NCBI RefSeq assembly: GCF_002294985.1
Contig: NZ_NSGE01000003.1
Coordinates: forward strand, 682,001 to 746,000
DNA length: 64,000 bases
Source of the DNA: Mesorhizobium sp. WSM3862
GTDB lineage: Bacteria > Pseudomonadota > Alphaproteobacteria > Rhizobiales > Rhizobiaceae
Direction of reading: 5' to 3'
The position numbers and the translations under genes were made by a program. Positions 1 through 10,933 of the stretch are shown one piece after another. Below the pieces are notes generated by a model. It worked only from the letters and a program-made list of their open reading frames with translations. It was not told where the DNA came from and searched no databases. Positions within the stretch are counted from its first letter, which is position 1, and every line of letters starts with the position of its first letter.

Positions 1-1523
1 CGCAAGCGCGTGCCGGCGACCTGCCGAAAGGCGGCAATTTGCGCATCGGCATGCGCTGCATGGAGATCAAGGATCCGCATCTGGCCGACTTCGCCGAAAA
101 ATCCAACGTCATCCGCCAGGTCTGCGAATATTTGACCTTTACCGACCGCAACAACATCACTCACCCCTATCTCTTGGAGAAGTGGGACGTCAGCGATGAC
201 CTGAAGACCTGGACGCTGCACATCCGCAAGGATGTGAAATGGCGTGACGGCAGGGCGCTTAATGCCGACGACGTGGTCTGGAACCTGAAGCGTGTCAGCG
301 ATCCCAAAGTCGGCTCCTCGGTGCTCGGCCTGTTCACCGGCTATCTCGTCGAGGAGTACGATACCGGCGAAAAGGACGACAAGGGCAATCCGAAGAAGTC
401 GAGCCGGCTCTGGTCCGACAAGGCGATCGAGAAGGTCGACGACAGCACGGTGCGGCTGAACCTGTTCTCGCCGCAGATCGCGGTCGCCGAACATCTCTTC
501 CACTATCCGATGTTCATCCTCGATCCGAAGGACAACGGCGCCTTCGGCCCGAGCGCCAACGGCACCGGTCCGTTCGAGATGGTCGAATACACGGTCGGCA
601 AGGGCGCGAAGTACAAGGCGCGGGCCGATTATTGGGGCGGTGCTGCGCATCTCGACACGTTCGAATTCGTCGACCTCGGCGACAATCCCGGCGCCGGCAT
701 CGCGGCGATGGCGTCCAAGCAGGTCGATGGCCTGTCGGAAGCCGACGCGGTGCAGATCAATTCGATGAAGGCCTTCCCGCATGTCTCGGTCCACAAGGTC
801 GAGACGACGCAAACCATCGTCATGCGCATGCATCCCGATGTCGAGCAGTTCAAGGACAAGCGCGTGCGCCAGGCCATGCGCCATGCGCTCGACCGCGACA
901 AGATCATCCAGACCGTCCTGCTCGGCGCCGGCACTCCGGCCGAGGACCACCATGTGGCGCCGTCGCACCCCGAATATGCCGCGCTGCCCAAATGGCCGCG
1001 CGACGTCGAGAAGGCGAAGAAGCTGATGGCCGACGCCGGCCATGCCGACGGTTTCGAATTGGATTTGGTGACACGACCCGACCCGATCTGGGAGCTCAAC
1101 ACGACACAGGCGATGGCCGAACAGCTGAAGGACATCGGCATCAAGGCCAACATCAAGTCGCTGCCGAGCGCGCAGTACTGGGAAGTGTGGACCAGCGCGC
1201 CCTTCAGCCTGACCGCCTGGGGCCACCGCCCGCTCGCCATCATGACGCTCGGCCTCGCCTACCGCTCCAATGCCGCCTGGAATGAATCGCATTTCTCGAA
1301 CGCCGAATTCGACAAGCTGCTGACCCAAGCCGAGGGCATCCTCGACCCGAAGGAGCGCAGCAAGGTGATGGAGAAGATCGAGCTGATCATGCAGGACGAG
1401 GGCCCGATCGTGCAGCCGTTCTGGCGCATCTTCTCGACCGTCATGGACAAGAAGGTGCAGGGCTTCGAACTGCATCCATCACAGTACATCTTCGCCAAGG
1501 ATTATGCGGTCGCCTCCGCCTAG
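1..1523 (+). CDS. ABC transporter substrate-binding protein, family 5 (5'-partial)
   Basis: Periplasmic binding protein of an oligopeptide/dipeptide-type (SBP_bac_5) importer. The frame is open from the left edge, so the start codon and signal peptide lie outside the window; the first visible residues (QARAGDLPKGGNLRIG) look like the end of an export signal followed by the mature N-terminus. The typical family-5 pattern follows: a 'DPHLADFAEKSNVIRQVCEYL' type opening in which the cargo-independent fold begins, then 'LHIRKDVKWRDGRALNADDV', the conserved WRDG..L.A.DV segment. About 507 codons are visible, the usual length for the mature protein. It is followed by permease and ATPase genes in the usual order. 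The ligand cannot be read from sequence; the downstream amidohydrolase-type enzymes suggest a peptide-like or cyclic amide compound rather than a true peptide. Confidence 0.9.
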   Translation, partial: QARAGDLPKGGNLRIGMRCMEIKDPHLADFAEKSNVIRQVCEYLTFTDRNNITHPYLLEKWDVSDDLKTWTLHIRKDVKWRDGRALNADDVVWNLKRVSDPKVGSSVLGLFTGYLVEEYDTGEKDDKGNPKKSSRLWSDKAIEKVDDSTVRLNLFSPQIAVAEHLFHYPMFILDPKDNGAFGPSANGTGPFEMVEYTVGKGAKYKARADYWGGAAHLDTFEFVDLGDNPGAGIAAMASKQVDGLSEADAVQINSMKAFPHVSVHKVETTQTIVMRMHPDVEQFKDKRVRQAMRHALDRDKIIQTVLLGAGTPAEDHHVAPSHPEYAALPKWPRDVEKAKKLMADAGHADGFELDLVTRPDPIWELNTTQAMAEQLKDIGIKANIKSLPSAQYWEVWTSAPFSLTAWGHRPLAIMTLGLAYRSNAAWNESHFSNAEFDKLLTQAEGILDPKERSKVMEKIELIMQDEGPIVQPFWRIFSTVMDKKVQGFELHPSQYIFAKDYAVASA

Positions 1524-1532
1524 ACCACGCTG

Positions 1533-1561
1533 CGCCCGGCCGGCGGCAGAACGGCCGGGCG
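1533..1561 (+). terminator. GC hairpin between binding-protein and permease genes
   Basis: A perfect 9-bp inverted repeat (CGCCCGGCC / GGCCGGGCG) with an 11-base loop, 9 bases after the binding-protein stop codon and followed by TTCCTTTCC. The permease gene begins 39 bases later, so this is more likely a partial terminator or mRNA-stabilising 3' structure than a full stop. Similar hairpins follow the binding-protein genes at 38510 and 60081. Confidence 0.6.
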
Positions 1562-1600
1562 TTCCTTTCCACTCGCACCCAGAACGGAAACGTCCGGCTG

Positions 1601-2614
1601 ATGGCAATATTCGTGGCGAAACGGCTGGCGATGATGCTGCTCACCATGGTCGCGGCGTCGTTTCTGGTATTCGCCGTCTGCGAGTTCACCCCGGGCAGCG
1701 TCGCGCGCAAATCGCTCGGGCCGTTCGCGACGCAAGAGCAGGTCGATTTCCTGACCAAGAAGCTGAGGGCCGACGATCCGCTGCTGGTGCGCTACGGGCG
1801 CTGGGCGGGCGTGCTGCTCGGCATCATTCCGGATCCGCTCCAGGACCCGAGCACCGGGCTCAATTTCAAGGACCCGCGCGGCGCGCAGTATTTCGGCAAT
1901 TTCGGCTATTCGACACTGAACAAGCTGCCCGTCAACGACGTCATCTGGAACCGGCTCGGCAATACGGCGATCCTGGCCGGGCTGGCCTTCCTGCTGATCG
2001 TGCCGCTGTCGATCGTCTTCGGCATCCTGTCCGGCCTGAAGGAAGGCGGCGTGCTCGACCGGCTCCTGTCGGTGATCTGCATCACCTTCACCTCGATCCC
2101 GGAATTCGCGTCGGGCGTGTTTCTGGTCACCCTATTCGTCATTCTCTGGCCGGTGCTGCCGGGCACCAGCCCGCTCGATACAGAGGGCGGCTGGTCCGTT
2201 CCCTCGCAGCTCGTACTGCCGGTGGCGGTGCTCGTCATCTATGATTTCGGCTATGTCGCGCGCATGATCCGCGTGTCCATGATCGGGGTGATGGAAAAGC
2301 CCTTCATCCGCACCGCGGTGCTGAAGGGAATGAGCACACGCCAGGTCGTCATCGGCCATGCCCTGCGAAACGCGATGATCGCCCCGTTCACGGTGCTGCT
2401 CCTGCAGATCAACTTCCTGATCAGCGGCGTGGTGGTGACCGAACTCGTCTTCGCCTATCCCGGCTTCGGTCGGCTGCTGCTCGATGCCAGCCTCTTCGGC
2501 GATATCGCGACCATCGAGGCGGCCACGCTGATCACCGTCGCCATCGCGGTCACGACGCAATTCGTCGGCGATCTCGGTTACATGCTGCTCGATCCACGCA
2601 TAAGATTGCGATGA
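1601..2614 (+). CDS. ABC transporter permease, DppB/OppB type
   Basis: Inner-membrane permease of the peptide-type importer (BPD_transp_1 fold), 337 aa, normal for DppB-like subunits. The N-terminal helix starts at once (FVAKRLAMMLLTMVAASFLVF) and a periplasmic loop with the family's 'DDPLLVRYGRW' segment follows. The cytoplasmic EAA-type loop that docks onto the ATPase is seen near residues 230-255 (RTAVLKGMSTRQVVIGHALRNA). The ATG lies behind a modest GGAAACG ribosome site. The gene overlaps the next permease by four bases (ATGA), which implies translational coupling. Confidence 0.93.
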   Translation: MAIFVAKRLAMMLLTMVAASFLVFAVCEFTPGSVARKSLGPFATQEQVDFLTKKLRADDPLLVRYGRWAGVLLGIIPDPLQDPSTGLNFKDPRGAQYFGNFGYSTLNKLPVNDVIWNRLGNTAILAGLAFLLIVPLSIVFGILSGLKEGGVLDRLLSVICITFTSIPEFASGVFLVTLFVILWPVLPGTSPLDTEGGWSVPSQLVLPVAVLVIYDFGYVARMIRVSMIGVMEKPFIRTAVLKGMSTRQVVIGHALRNAMIAPFTVLLLQINFLISGVVVTELVFAYPGFGRLLLDASLFGDIATIEAATLITVAIAVTTQFVGDLGYMLLDPRIRLR

Positions 2615-3488
2615 GCGCACTGGTCGAGCAGAGAGCTATGGAGGCGACAGCCGTCAAGGCAACGGGCAGGGCACGCCTGAAATGGGCGCGCATCCTGCGC
2701 TCGCCTACCGCACTGGTCGGGCTGTTCCTGGTCGGCTTCTGGGTGCTTGCGGCGATCCTCGCACCGGTGCTGCCGCTCTATTCTCCGACCGAGCAGGATG
2801 TGATGGCGCTAGCCGACCCGACGCCATCGGCGGCGCATTGGCTCGGCGTCGACATTCTCGGCCGCGATGAGCTGTCTCGCCTGATCTTCGGCGCCCGCAC
2901 CGTGCTGGTCGTCGCGCCGCTTTCGGTCGCGGTCGCCATGATCGTCGGCATCACGCTCGGCATGATCGCCGGCTATTACGGCGGCTGGATCGATGCCGTG
3001 ATCAGCCGCCTTTCCGACATCATCCTCGCCTTCCCGGTGCTGGTCCTCTACGTCATCCTGATCGCCAATATCGGGCCATCGATAATCAACATCGTCATCG
3101 CCACGACGATCGCCTCGGCGCCAGGAATCGGGCGAATAACGCGCGGGCTGGTACTCGGCCTGAAGGAGCAGGAATACATCGCCGCCGCAAGGCTGCGCGC
3201 CGAAAGTGCTTTATACATCATGCTTGTCGAGCTGTTGCCCAACTGCCGCGGCATGCTGATCGTCGATGCCTGTCTGCGCATCGGCTACACCATCATCACC
3301 ATCGGCATTCTCGGCTTCCTTGGCCTTGGCCTGCCGCCGCCCAACCCGGACTGGGGCGGCATGGTCAAGGAAAGCACGACGGTGCTCAACGTCTGGCCGT
3401 TGATGTCGGTGCTGCCCTCAATCGCCATCGTCAGCCTGGTTCTGGGTTTCAACCTGTTGGCCGACGGCCTGCGGGAGGCCTGGAAGCC

Positions 3489-3492
<4 letters not shown>
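2611..3492 (+). CDS. ABC transporter permease, DppC/OppC type
   Basis: Second membrane subunit of the importer, 293 aa. It has the short cytoplasmic N-terminus and first helix typical of DppC, then 'HWLGVDILGRDELSRLIFGAR', the hallmark G.D..GRD..SR segment of this subfamily. The EAA loop is at about residues 188-212 (EYIAAARLRAESALYIMLVELLPN) and the C-terminal 'FLGLGLPPPNPDWGGM' motif is intact. It starts in the ATGA overlap with the upstream permease and itself overlaps the ATPase gene by four bases, so the three genes are one translational unit. Confidence 0.93.
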
Positions 3493-5563
<2,071 letters not shown>

Positions 5564-5567
<4 letters not shown>

Positions 5568-6814
5568 CGAGGCCAGCTTCACTGGGCCGCCTCTGGCGTC
5601 AGGCCGAACGGTCGCGCGCCATCCTGTCGATCATGGCGCGCATCTGCCTGGCCGGCACCGGCAGCGCCATGCTGACCACCGCGGTCTCGCTGGCATTGAG
5701 CGCGCCGGGAATCGACCCCTCCGAAGTGCAATTGGTGCTGACCGCTTACCCGGTCGGATTTCTCATCGGCTGCCTCGTCGCGCGTCCGCTGGTGTCGCGC
5801 GTCGGCCATGAGCGCGCCTTCTTCGCCATAACCGTGCTTGCAAGCCTCGCCGCCGCGGGGTTCGCGCTCACCGATTTCATGCCGGCATGGCTCTGCTTCC
5901 GACTGCTCGGCGGCCTTGCCATGGCGGCGATGTTCGTTGTCTGCGAAAGCTGGATCAACCTCTATGCCGACCAGCACAATCGCGGCAGGCTGTTTTCCAT
6001 CTACATGCTGACGACGGCGGTCGCGGTGCTGTTCGGACAGCTGCTGCTGGAGATCGTCGGCGCGCATTCCCCGCATTTGTTCGCCGTCAGCGCGGCGACG
6101 GTGCTCTTGTCGGCGCTTGCACGGTTTGTCTCCAGGCCTTGGCCTGCCCTGCCCGCCGAGCAAACCGAGCCGTCCCTGGCCGATATCCCGGCGCATGACG
6201 AACGCTACGGCGTCATCCAGTTGCTGCGTCTCGCTCCGGTAACGGTGGTCAGCATCTTCCAGGCAGGCATCACCAACATGAACATCTTCGTGCTGACGCC
6301 AATCTACGGCGCCAAGATCGGACTGTCCGCCGCCGCCACTGTCGGCCTGGTGACGACCGTCAGCATTGCCGGCATGCTGGCGCAGACGCCTATCGGATGG
6401 CTGTCCGACCGGTTCGACAGGCGCATCATGCTGCTTGTCCAGGGACTGCTTTCCGTGTCGCTATGCGCCTCTATCGCCTGGCTGGGCAGCGGGCCGCTGC
6501 CGCTGCTCTTCCTGCTGTTCTTCCTCTATGGAGCAACCGCGCTCACGGTCTATCCTGTGGCCATAGCCTTCGCCAATTCGCGCATGCACAGCCGGCACAT
6601 GGTGGCCGCTTCGGGGACGCTGCTTCTGCTCTATTCGGTCGGCAACATCCTGACGCCGGGTCTCGCCGCCGGACTGATGGAGCGTACCGCGCCGCAGGCC
6701 ATGCTGTTCGTGCTCGGCACAGGCGGCATTCTGGTGGCGGTTGCGGCTTGCATCAATCTGCGGCGGCGCCCGGCCAGTGTAGCGGTTGCGCAGCCGTGCG
6801 GAGGCGAGCCGTGA
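5564..6814 (+). CDS. MFS transporter, YcaD-like
   Basis: A 416-aa major facilitator protein with about 12 hydrophobic segments. The 'CESWINLYADQHNRGRLFSIY' stretch near residues 126-146 is characteristic of the YcaD-type, functionally undefined MFS subgroup. A loop motif 'GWLSDRFDRRIML' between the two six-helix halves fits the MFS motif-A repeat. It sits inside the ABC/enzyme operon with four-base overlaps at both ends, so it is co-translated with them. It may export a pathway intermediate or provide an alternative route for the substrate; direction and ligand are unknown. Confidence 0.85.
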
Positions 6815-7575
6815 ACAGCGCCCTTCCCCACCGTCTGGATGGCAAGTTCGTTCTGATCACGGGCGCCGCGAGCGGCATCGGCGCGGCGATCGCGCGCCGC
6901 TGCGCCGACGAGGGAGCCCGTGTCGCCTGCTCGGATCGGGACACGGCATCGACGAAGGCGCTTGCCGCCAGCCTTGGGCCGAATGCTCTGGCTGTCGACT
7001 GTGATGTCACCGATCCGGACTCGGTCCAAGATGCTGTCGACGCGACAGCTCAAGCATTCGGCCGGCTGGACGGTCTGGTCCACAACGCCGCGGCTCCCTC
7101 GACCGACGGCACCGTCGCCGACCTTGGAGTGGACAAGTGGCGGCTGGAACTCGACGTCAGCCTGACCGGCGCGTTCCTGATCTCCAAATTCGCCGTGCCG
7201 CTGATGGCATCGAGCGGCGGCGGGTCGATCGTCTTCATCGGCTCGCAATTCGCGCGCGTCGCCGTCGGCAAGGCGGTGGCCTATTGCGCGGCGAAGGCGG
7301 GGCTTGTGCATCTGGCGAAGGCCATGGCCGTCGACCATGCGGATCAGAACATCCGGGTGAACAGCCTGTCACCGGGAGCGGTCGCGACCGCGCGCCTGCT
7401 GCAGCGCTGGCCCAGTCTGGAGGCGGCCGACAAGGGTCTAGGGCCTGCGCATCTGCTCGGACGAATTGCCGAGCCCGAAGAGATCGCAGCCGCCTGCGCC
7501 TTTCTGCTTTCGTCCGACGCTTCCTTCGTCACCGGCACCGACCTCCTGGTGGATGGCGGCTATGCGGTGCGTTGA
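6811..7575 (+). CDS. SDR family NAD(P)-dependent oxidoreductase
   Basis: Classical short-chain dehydrogenase, 254 aa. It has the cofactor motif TGAASGIG (TGxxxGxG), the NNAG-equivalent HNAA, catalytic Ser in 'GSQFARV', YCAAK (YxxxK) and the C-terminal VDGGY. The reading frame is open upstream, but the GTG at 6811 was chosen because it gives the family's normal N-terminus ('LDGKFVLITG'), has GGAGGCG just upstream and overlaps the MFS stop in a GTGA junction. The polarity of its substrate (probably a hydroxy or keto intermediate) is not evident. It resembles the second SDR in this operon (10934) only in the general fold. Confidence 0.9.
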   Translation: MNSALPHRLDGKFVLITGAASGIGAAIARRCADEGARVACSDRDTASTKALAASLGPNALAVDCDVTDPDSVQDAVDATAQAFGRLDGLVHNAAAPSTDGTVADLGVDKWRLELDVSLTGAFLISKFAVPLMASSGGGSIVFIGSQFARVAVGKAVAYCAAKAGLVHLAKAMAVDHADQNIRVNSLSPGAVATARLLQRWPSLEAADKGLGPAHLLGRIAEPEEIAAACAFLLSSDASFVTGTDLLVDGGYAVR

Positions 7576-7604
7576 ATCCATTCCAGCATAGGAGGCTTCA
7601 AGAC

Positions 7605-8630
7605 ATGACCCTTCTCGTCACAGGCGGCACCGGCTTCGTCATGAGTGTGGTGGCGCGTGCCTGGCTGGACCGCGACCCTGCCGCGCGCGCCGTCATCCTG
7701 GATCGCGCCGGCCTCGACGCCGCGGCCGAAAGGCATTTCGCTCCGGTGCGCGACCGGCTCAAAGTGATCAGCGCGGATATCCTCGACCCGGCGGGGTGGT
7801 CCGCCGCACTCGACAACGAGCACATCACCGCGATCGTACATGGCGCGACGATCACACCGATTTCGCGCGGCAGCGCCTCGGAGGCCAAGCGCCAGCCGGA
7901 GGCCGAGGACCCGGCTCGCATCGTCGATGTCAATCTCATGGGCACAGTGCGCATGCTCGAATGGGCACGCGCGCAGGCCAACGTGAAGCGCTTCATCTAT
8001 GTCAGCTCGGGAGCCATCTATCGACACAATGGCCCCGACTGGAGCGGCGAGCCGCTGCCGGAGGACGGCTACGTCGCGCCGTTGACGCTTTACGGCATCT
8101 CAAAATTCGCCTCCGAGATGGTGACCAACCGCTATGCCGACCTGTTCGGCCTGTCGGCGGTTTCGGTCCGGCTTGCTTCCGTCTACGGCCCGATGGATCG
8201 CGCGACCGAGAGCCGCAACTTCCGCCATGTCCCCAACCGTGTTGCGCACATGGCCCTGGCCGGCGAAACGATCCGGCCGAACAGTCTGGAGCCGGTGGGC
8301 GACTATCTTGCCTCGACCGATGTCGCTGCCGCGATCCTCGCGCTGCTCGATGCGCCGCGCCTCAATTACCGCCACTACAATATCGGCTCCGGCTCCAGCC
8401 AGACCATCGGCGAGATCATCGCCTGGGCAAAGGAGCGCGTTCCGGCGCTGAAGGTTGAGGTGACGCCCGGAGAAGACGCCAATATCGTACAGGACGTGTC
8501 GCTGAAAGGCGGCATGTGGGGCGCCTACGACATTGCGAGGATCATGCGCGATACGGCATGGCGACCGCGCCCGGGCAAGGAGGCGTTCCACGCCTATATG
8601 GACTGGATTTCGGCCAACGAGACGAAGTGA
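7605..8630 (+). CDS. NAD-dependent epimerase/dehydratase family protein
   Basis: Extended SDR protein of 341 aa with the N-terminal glycine motif TGGTGFV (TGxxGxx), a conserved 'YVSSGAIY' serine segment and catalytic YGISK (YxxxK) near residue 165. The C-terminal half is that of nucleotide-sugar-epimerase-like enzymes, but such folds also include non-sugar reductases and lactone or ketol enzymes. The ATG at 7605 is preceded by TAGGAGG, an almost perfect ribosome site, and the open frame further upstream is not used. The place in a deacetylase/amidohydrolase operon argues against a cell-envelope role; a catabolic oxidoreduction is more likely. Confidence 0.85.
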   Translation: MTLLVTGGTGFVMSVVARAWLDRDPAARAVILDRAGLDAAAERHFAPVRDRLKVISADILDPAGWSAALDNEHITAIVHGATITPISRGSASEAKRQPEAEDPARIVDVNLMGTVRMLEWARAQANVKRFIYVSSGAIYRHNGPDWSGEPLPEDGYVAPLTLYGISKFASEMVTNRYADLFGLSAVSVRLASVYGPMDRATESRNFRHVPNRVAHMALAGETIRPNSLEPVGDYLASTDVAAAILALLDAPRLNYRHYNIGSGSSQTIGEIIAWAKERVPALKVEVTPGEDANIVQDVSLKGGMWGAYDIARIMRDTAWRPRPGKEAFHAYMDWISANETK

Positions 8631-8641
8631 GAGGGATTGCC

Positions 8642-9580
8642 ATGACAAGCGCTGCCTCACAACCGGTCCAGCCGCGCGACTTCGTCGGCTATGGACCGAC
8701 CCCGCCCTATGTCACCTGGCCGGGCGGCGCGAAAGTCGCGATCAATCTCGTGCTGAACTACGAAGAAGGGTCGGAGTACAACTGGCTCGATGACGGCCGC
8801 AACGACAATTGGGGCGAATACAACAACCCCGGCCTTTCACCGCATCGCGACCTCGGCACCGAAACGCATTTCGAATATGGCAGCCGCGCCGGCATCTGGC
8901 GGTTGGCTCGGCTGTTCGACCGCTACGATGTGCCGATCACGGTGTCGGCCTGCGCGGTGGCGCTGGAGAAGAATCCCGCCGTCGCCGAGTGGATGAATGC
9001 GCGCGGCCACGACCTGCTCGGTCACGGGCTGCGCTGGACCGATTATCCCGGCATGCCGCGCGAGGAAGAGGAGCGGCAGTTGCACGAAGCGATCGCGCTT
9101 TACGAGAAGGTGCTTGGCCGGCGGCCGCTCGGCTGGAACTGCCGCTCGTTTCCAAGCGTCAACACCCGCGATCTGCTGGTGCGCGAGGGCGGCTTTCTCT
9201 ACCACTCCGATCCCTGCAACGACGAGCTGCCCTATTTCGTCGACCATGGTGAGGAGAAAATCCTCGTCGTGCCCTATTCCAAGACGCTCAACGACAGCCG
9301 CTTCCTCATCGCGCCGGGTTACAGCAATCCGCGCGACTTCGCCGAGGATTGCCGCTCGGCCATCGACTACATGCTGTGGGAGGCAGAAGAGACGGGCGGA
9401 CGGATGCTCAACATCTGCGTGCACGCGCGCTGGATGGGTCAGCCGAACCGGGCGTCCGGCCTGCGCGAGGTGATCGAGCACGTGCAAAAGACGCCGGGGG
9501 CGATCTTCATGCGGCGCGCCGACATCGCGCGGTACTGGCTGGACAATCACCGGACGTTTGCCGGCAAGCGTGCCGGCTGA
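8642..9580 (+). CDS. Polysaccharide-deacetylase-fold protein, PuuE allantoinase-like
   Basis: A 312-aa member of the CE4/NodB fold closest in pattern to PuuE, the metal-independent allantoinase. The N-terminal 'RDFVGYGPTPPYVTWPGGAKV' type opening and 'LNYEEGSEY' are PuuE hallmarks; 'GHGLRWTDY', 'RSFPSVNTRDLL' and 'VHARWMGQP' follow in order. The ATG at 8642 has GAGAGGG before it and lies 11 bases after the epimerase stop. PuuE-type proteins open hydantoin-like or related amide rings; which ring this one acts on is unknown. No urate-pathway partner (PuuD, uricase, allantoicase) is present here, so it is not safe to name it puuE. It is followed 8 bases later by a second amidohydrolase-type gene. 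Confidence 0.85.
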   Translation: MTSAASQPVQPRDFVGYGPTPPYVTWPGGAKVAINLVLNYEEGSEYNWLDDGRNDNWGEYNNPGLSPHRDLGTETHFEYGSRAGIWRLARLFDRYDVPITVSACAVALEKNPAVAEWMNARGHDLLGHGLRWTDYPGMPREEEERQLHEAIALYEKVLGRRPLGWNCRSFPSVNTRDLLVREGGFLYHSDPCNDELPYFVDHGEEKILVVPYSKTLNDSRFLIAPGYSNPRDFAEDCRSAIDYMLWEAEETGGRMLNICVHARWMGQPNRASGLREVIEHVQKTPGAIFMRRADIARYWLDNHRTFAGKRAG

Positions 9581-9588
9581 ACAGCGGA

Positions 9589-10923
9589 ATGTTCGAAACC
9601 CTCATCACCGGCGCGACAATCGTCAACGCGGAGGGCGAAGCCCGCCGCGACATTGCCATCAACGCCGGCAGGATCGCGGCCCTGATCCAGCCAGGAGACG
9701 CGGCCGAAGCACGGAAGGTGATCGACGCAAGCGGCTGTATGCTGCTGCCCGGTCTCGTCGATGCGCACGCGCATCTGCGCGAACCGGGACTGACCCACAA
9801 GGAAGACTTCTTGTCGGGCACGCATGCGGCCGCGCTCGGCGGCGTGACGACGGTGCTCGACATGCCGACCGACGAGCCCTGGACGGCGACGGCAGACCAG
9901 CTTGCCGAGAAGATGTCGATGGCCGAAGGCAAGCTCAACGTCGATGTCGGCTTCCAGGCTGTTGTCAGCGAGAGGCTGGACAGTCTCGAAAGGCTCGCGG
10001 CGCTTGCCCCGGTGTCGTTCGAGCTTTTCACCGCGGATGTCCCAGAGCCGTTTCTTTTTCCGACGGTGGACACCGTTCTTCACGCGCTGAAGCGGATGAG
10101 CTCGCTCAAGACGATCGTCGGCATCTCGCCCGGCGATCAATCGCTGCTCATGGGCAGCGCCGCGCGGCTTCATTCTGGCGACATCGCAGCGTTCCGCGAA
10201 AGCCGGCCACCACTGGCCGAGGCCAACGGCATCGCGCGGGCGCTGCTGGCGGCGGCCGAGACCGACGCGCGCGTTCATGTCCGCCAGATCAACTCGGCGC
10301 TCGGCGTCGAGACCTGGCGGCGCCTGCGCGATCTCGCCGATGCCAGCGTCGAGACGACACCCCAGAACCTGTTCTTCTGCGCGGACGACTACGAAAAGCA
10401 AGGCGCGCGACTGAAGGGATCGCCGCCGTTCCGGCCGAGGCAAGATGTGCAGCGCCTTCGCGAGGCTGTAGCGGCCGGGCTGATCGACGTCATCGCCACC
10501 GATCATGCGCCACACAGTCCCGCGGAGAAGGCCGCCGACTATCCGGCTTTCGCGGACATCCCGGGCGGCATGCCCGGACTGCAGACGCTGCTCTCCGTCA
10601 TGCTCAAGCTCGTCGACGAAGACCTGATCGGACTGCGCGACATCGCGCGCCTGTGCGCGGCCAATCCGGCCGACCGGTTCGGGCTTGGCCGGCGCAAGGG
10701 CAGGCTGGCCGTCGGCCACGATGCCGACATCCTCTTCATCGACCCGACGCGAACCTTTGCCATCCGCGATGCCGACCAGAAATCAAAGGCCGGCTACACG
10801 CCGTTTGACGGTTGGAGCATTTCAGCAACCTTGCGGCAGGTGTTCCTGCGCGGCGAGGAAATCATGCGTGACGGCGCGCTGGTCAAGTCGGGACAAGGCC
10901 AAGTGGTGCGGCGGGAAAGCTGA
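9589..10923 (+). CDS. Dihydroorotase/allantoinase-like amidohydrolase with altered metal site
   Basis: A 444-aa amidohydrolase-superfamily protein with the N-terminal beta-sandwich, the metal motif DAHAHLREPG (His60, His62) and the C-terminal ATDHAPH aspartate (Asp305) of the dihydroorotase/allantoinase/hydantoinase group. By alignment with that group, the lysine that is normally carboxylated (allantoinase GFKCF) is Glu145 in SFELF. The histidine of the VHCED motif is absent (GISPGD at 178-183), and the HVS histidine is Gln233 in VRQINSA. So only part of the binuclear centre is kept. It could be a mononuclear enzyme or a non-catalytic partner of the PuuE-like protein next to it. ATG at 9589 is just after the previous stop. 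Confidence 0.83.
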   Translation: MFETLITGATIVNAEGEARRDIAINAGRIAALIQPGDAAEARKVIDASGCMLLPGLVDAHAHLREPGLTHKEDFLSGTHAAALGGVTTVLDMPTDEPWTATADQLAEKMSMAEGKLNVDVGFQAVVSERLDSLERLAALAPVSFELFTADVPEPFLFPTVDTVLHALKRMSSLKTIVGISPGDQSLLMGSAARLHSGDIAAFRESRPPLAEANGIARALLAAAETDARVHVRQINSALGVETWRRLRDLADASVETTPQNLFFCADDYEKQGARLKGSPPFRPRQDVQRLREAVAAGLIDVIATDHAPHSPAEKAADYPAFADIPGGMPGLQTLLSVMLKLVDEDLIGLRDIARLCAANPADRFGLGRRKGRLAVGHDADILFIDPTRTFAIRDADQKSKAGYTPFDGWSISATLRQVFLRGEEIMRDGALVKSGQGQVVRRES

Positions 10924-10933
10924 GGCGGGCAAG

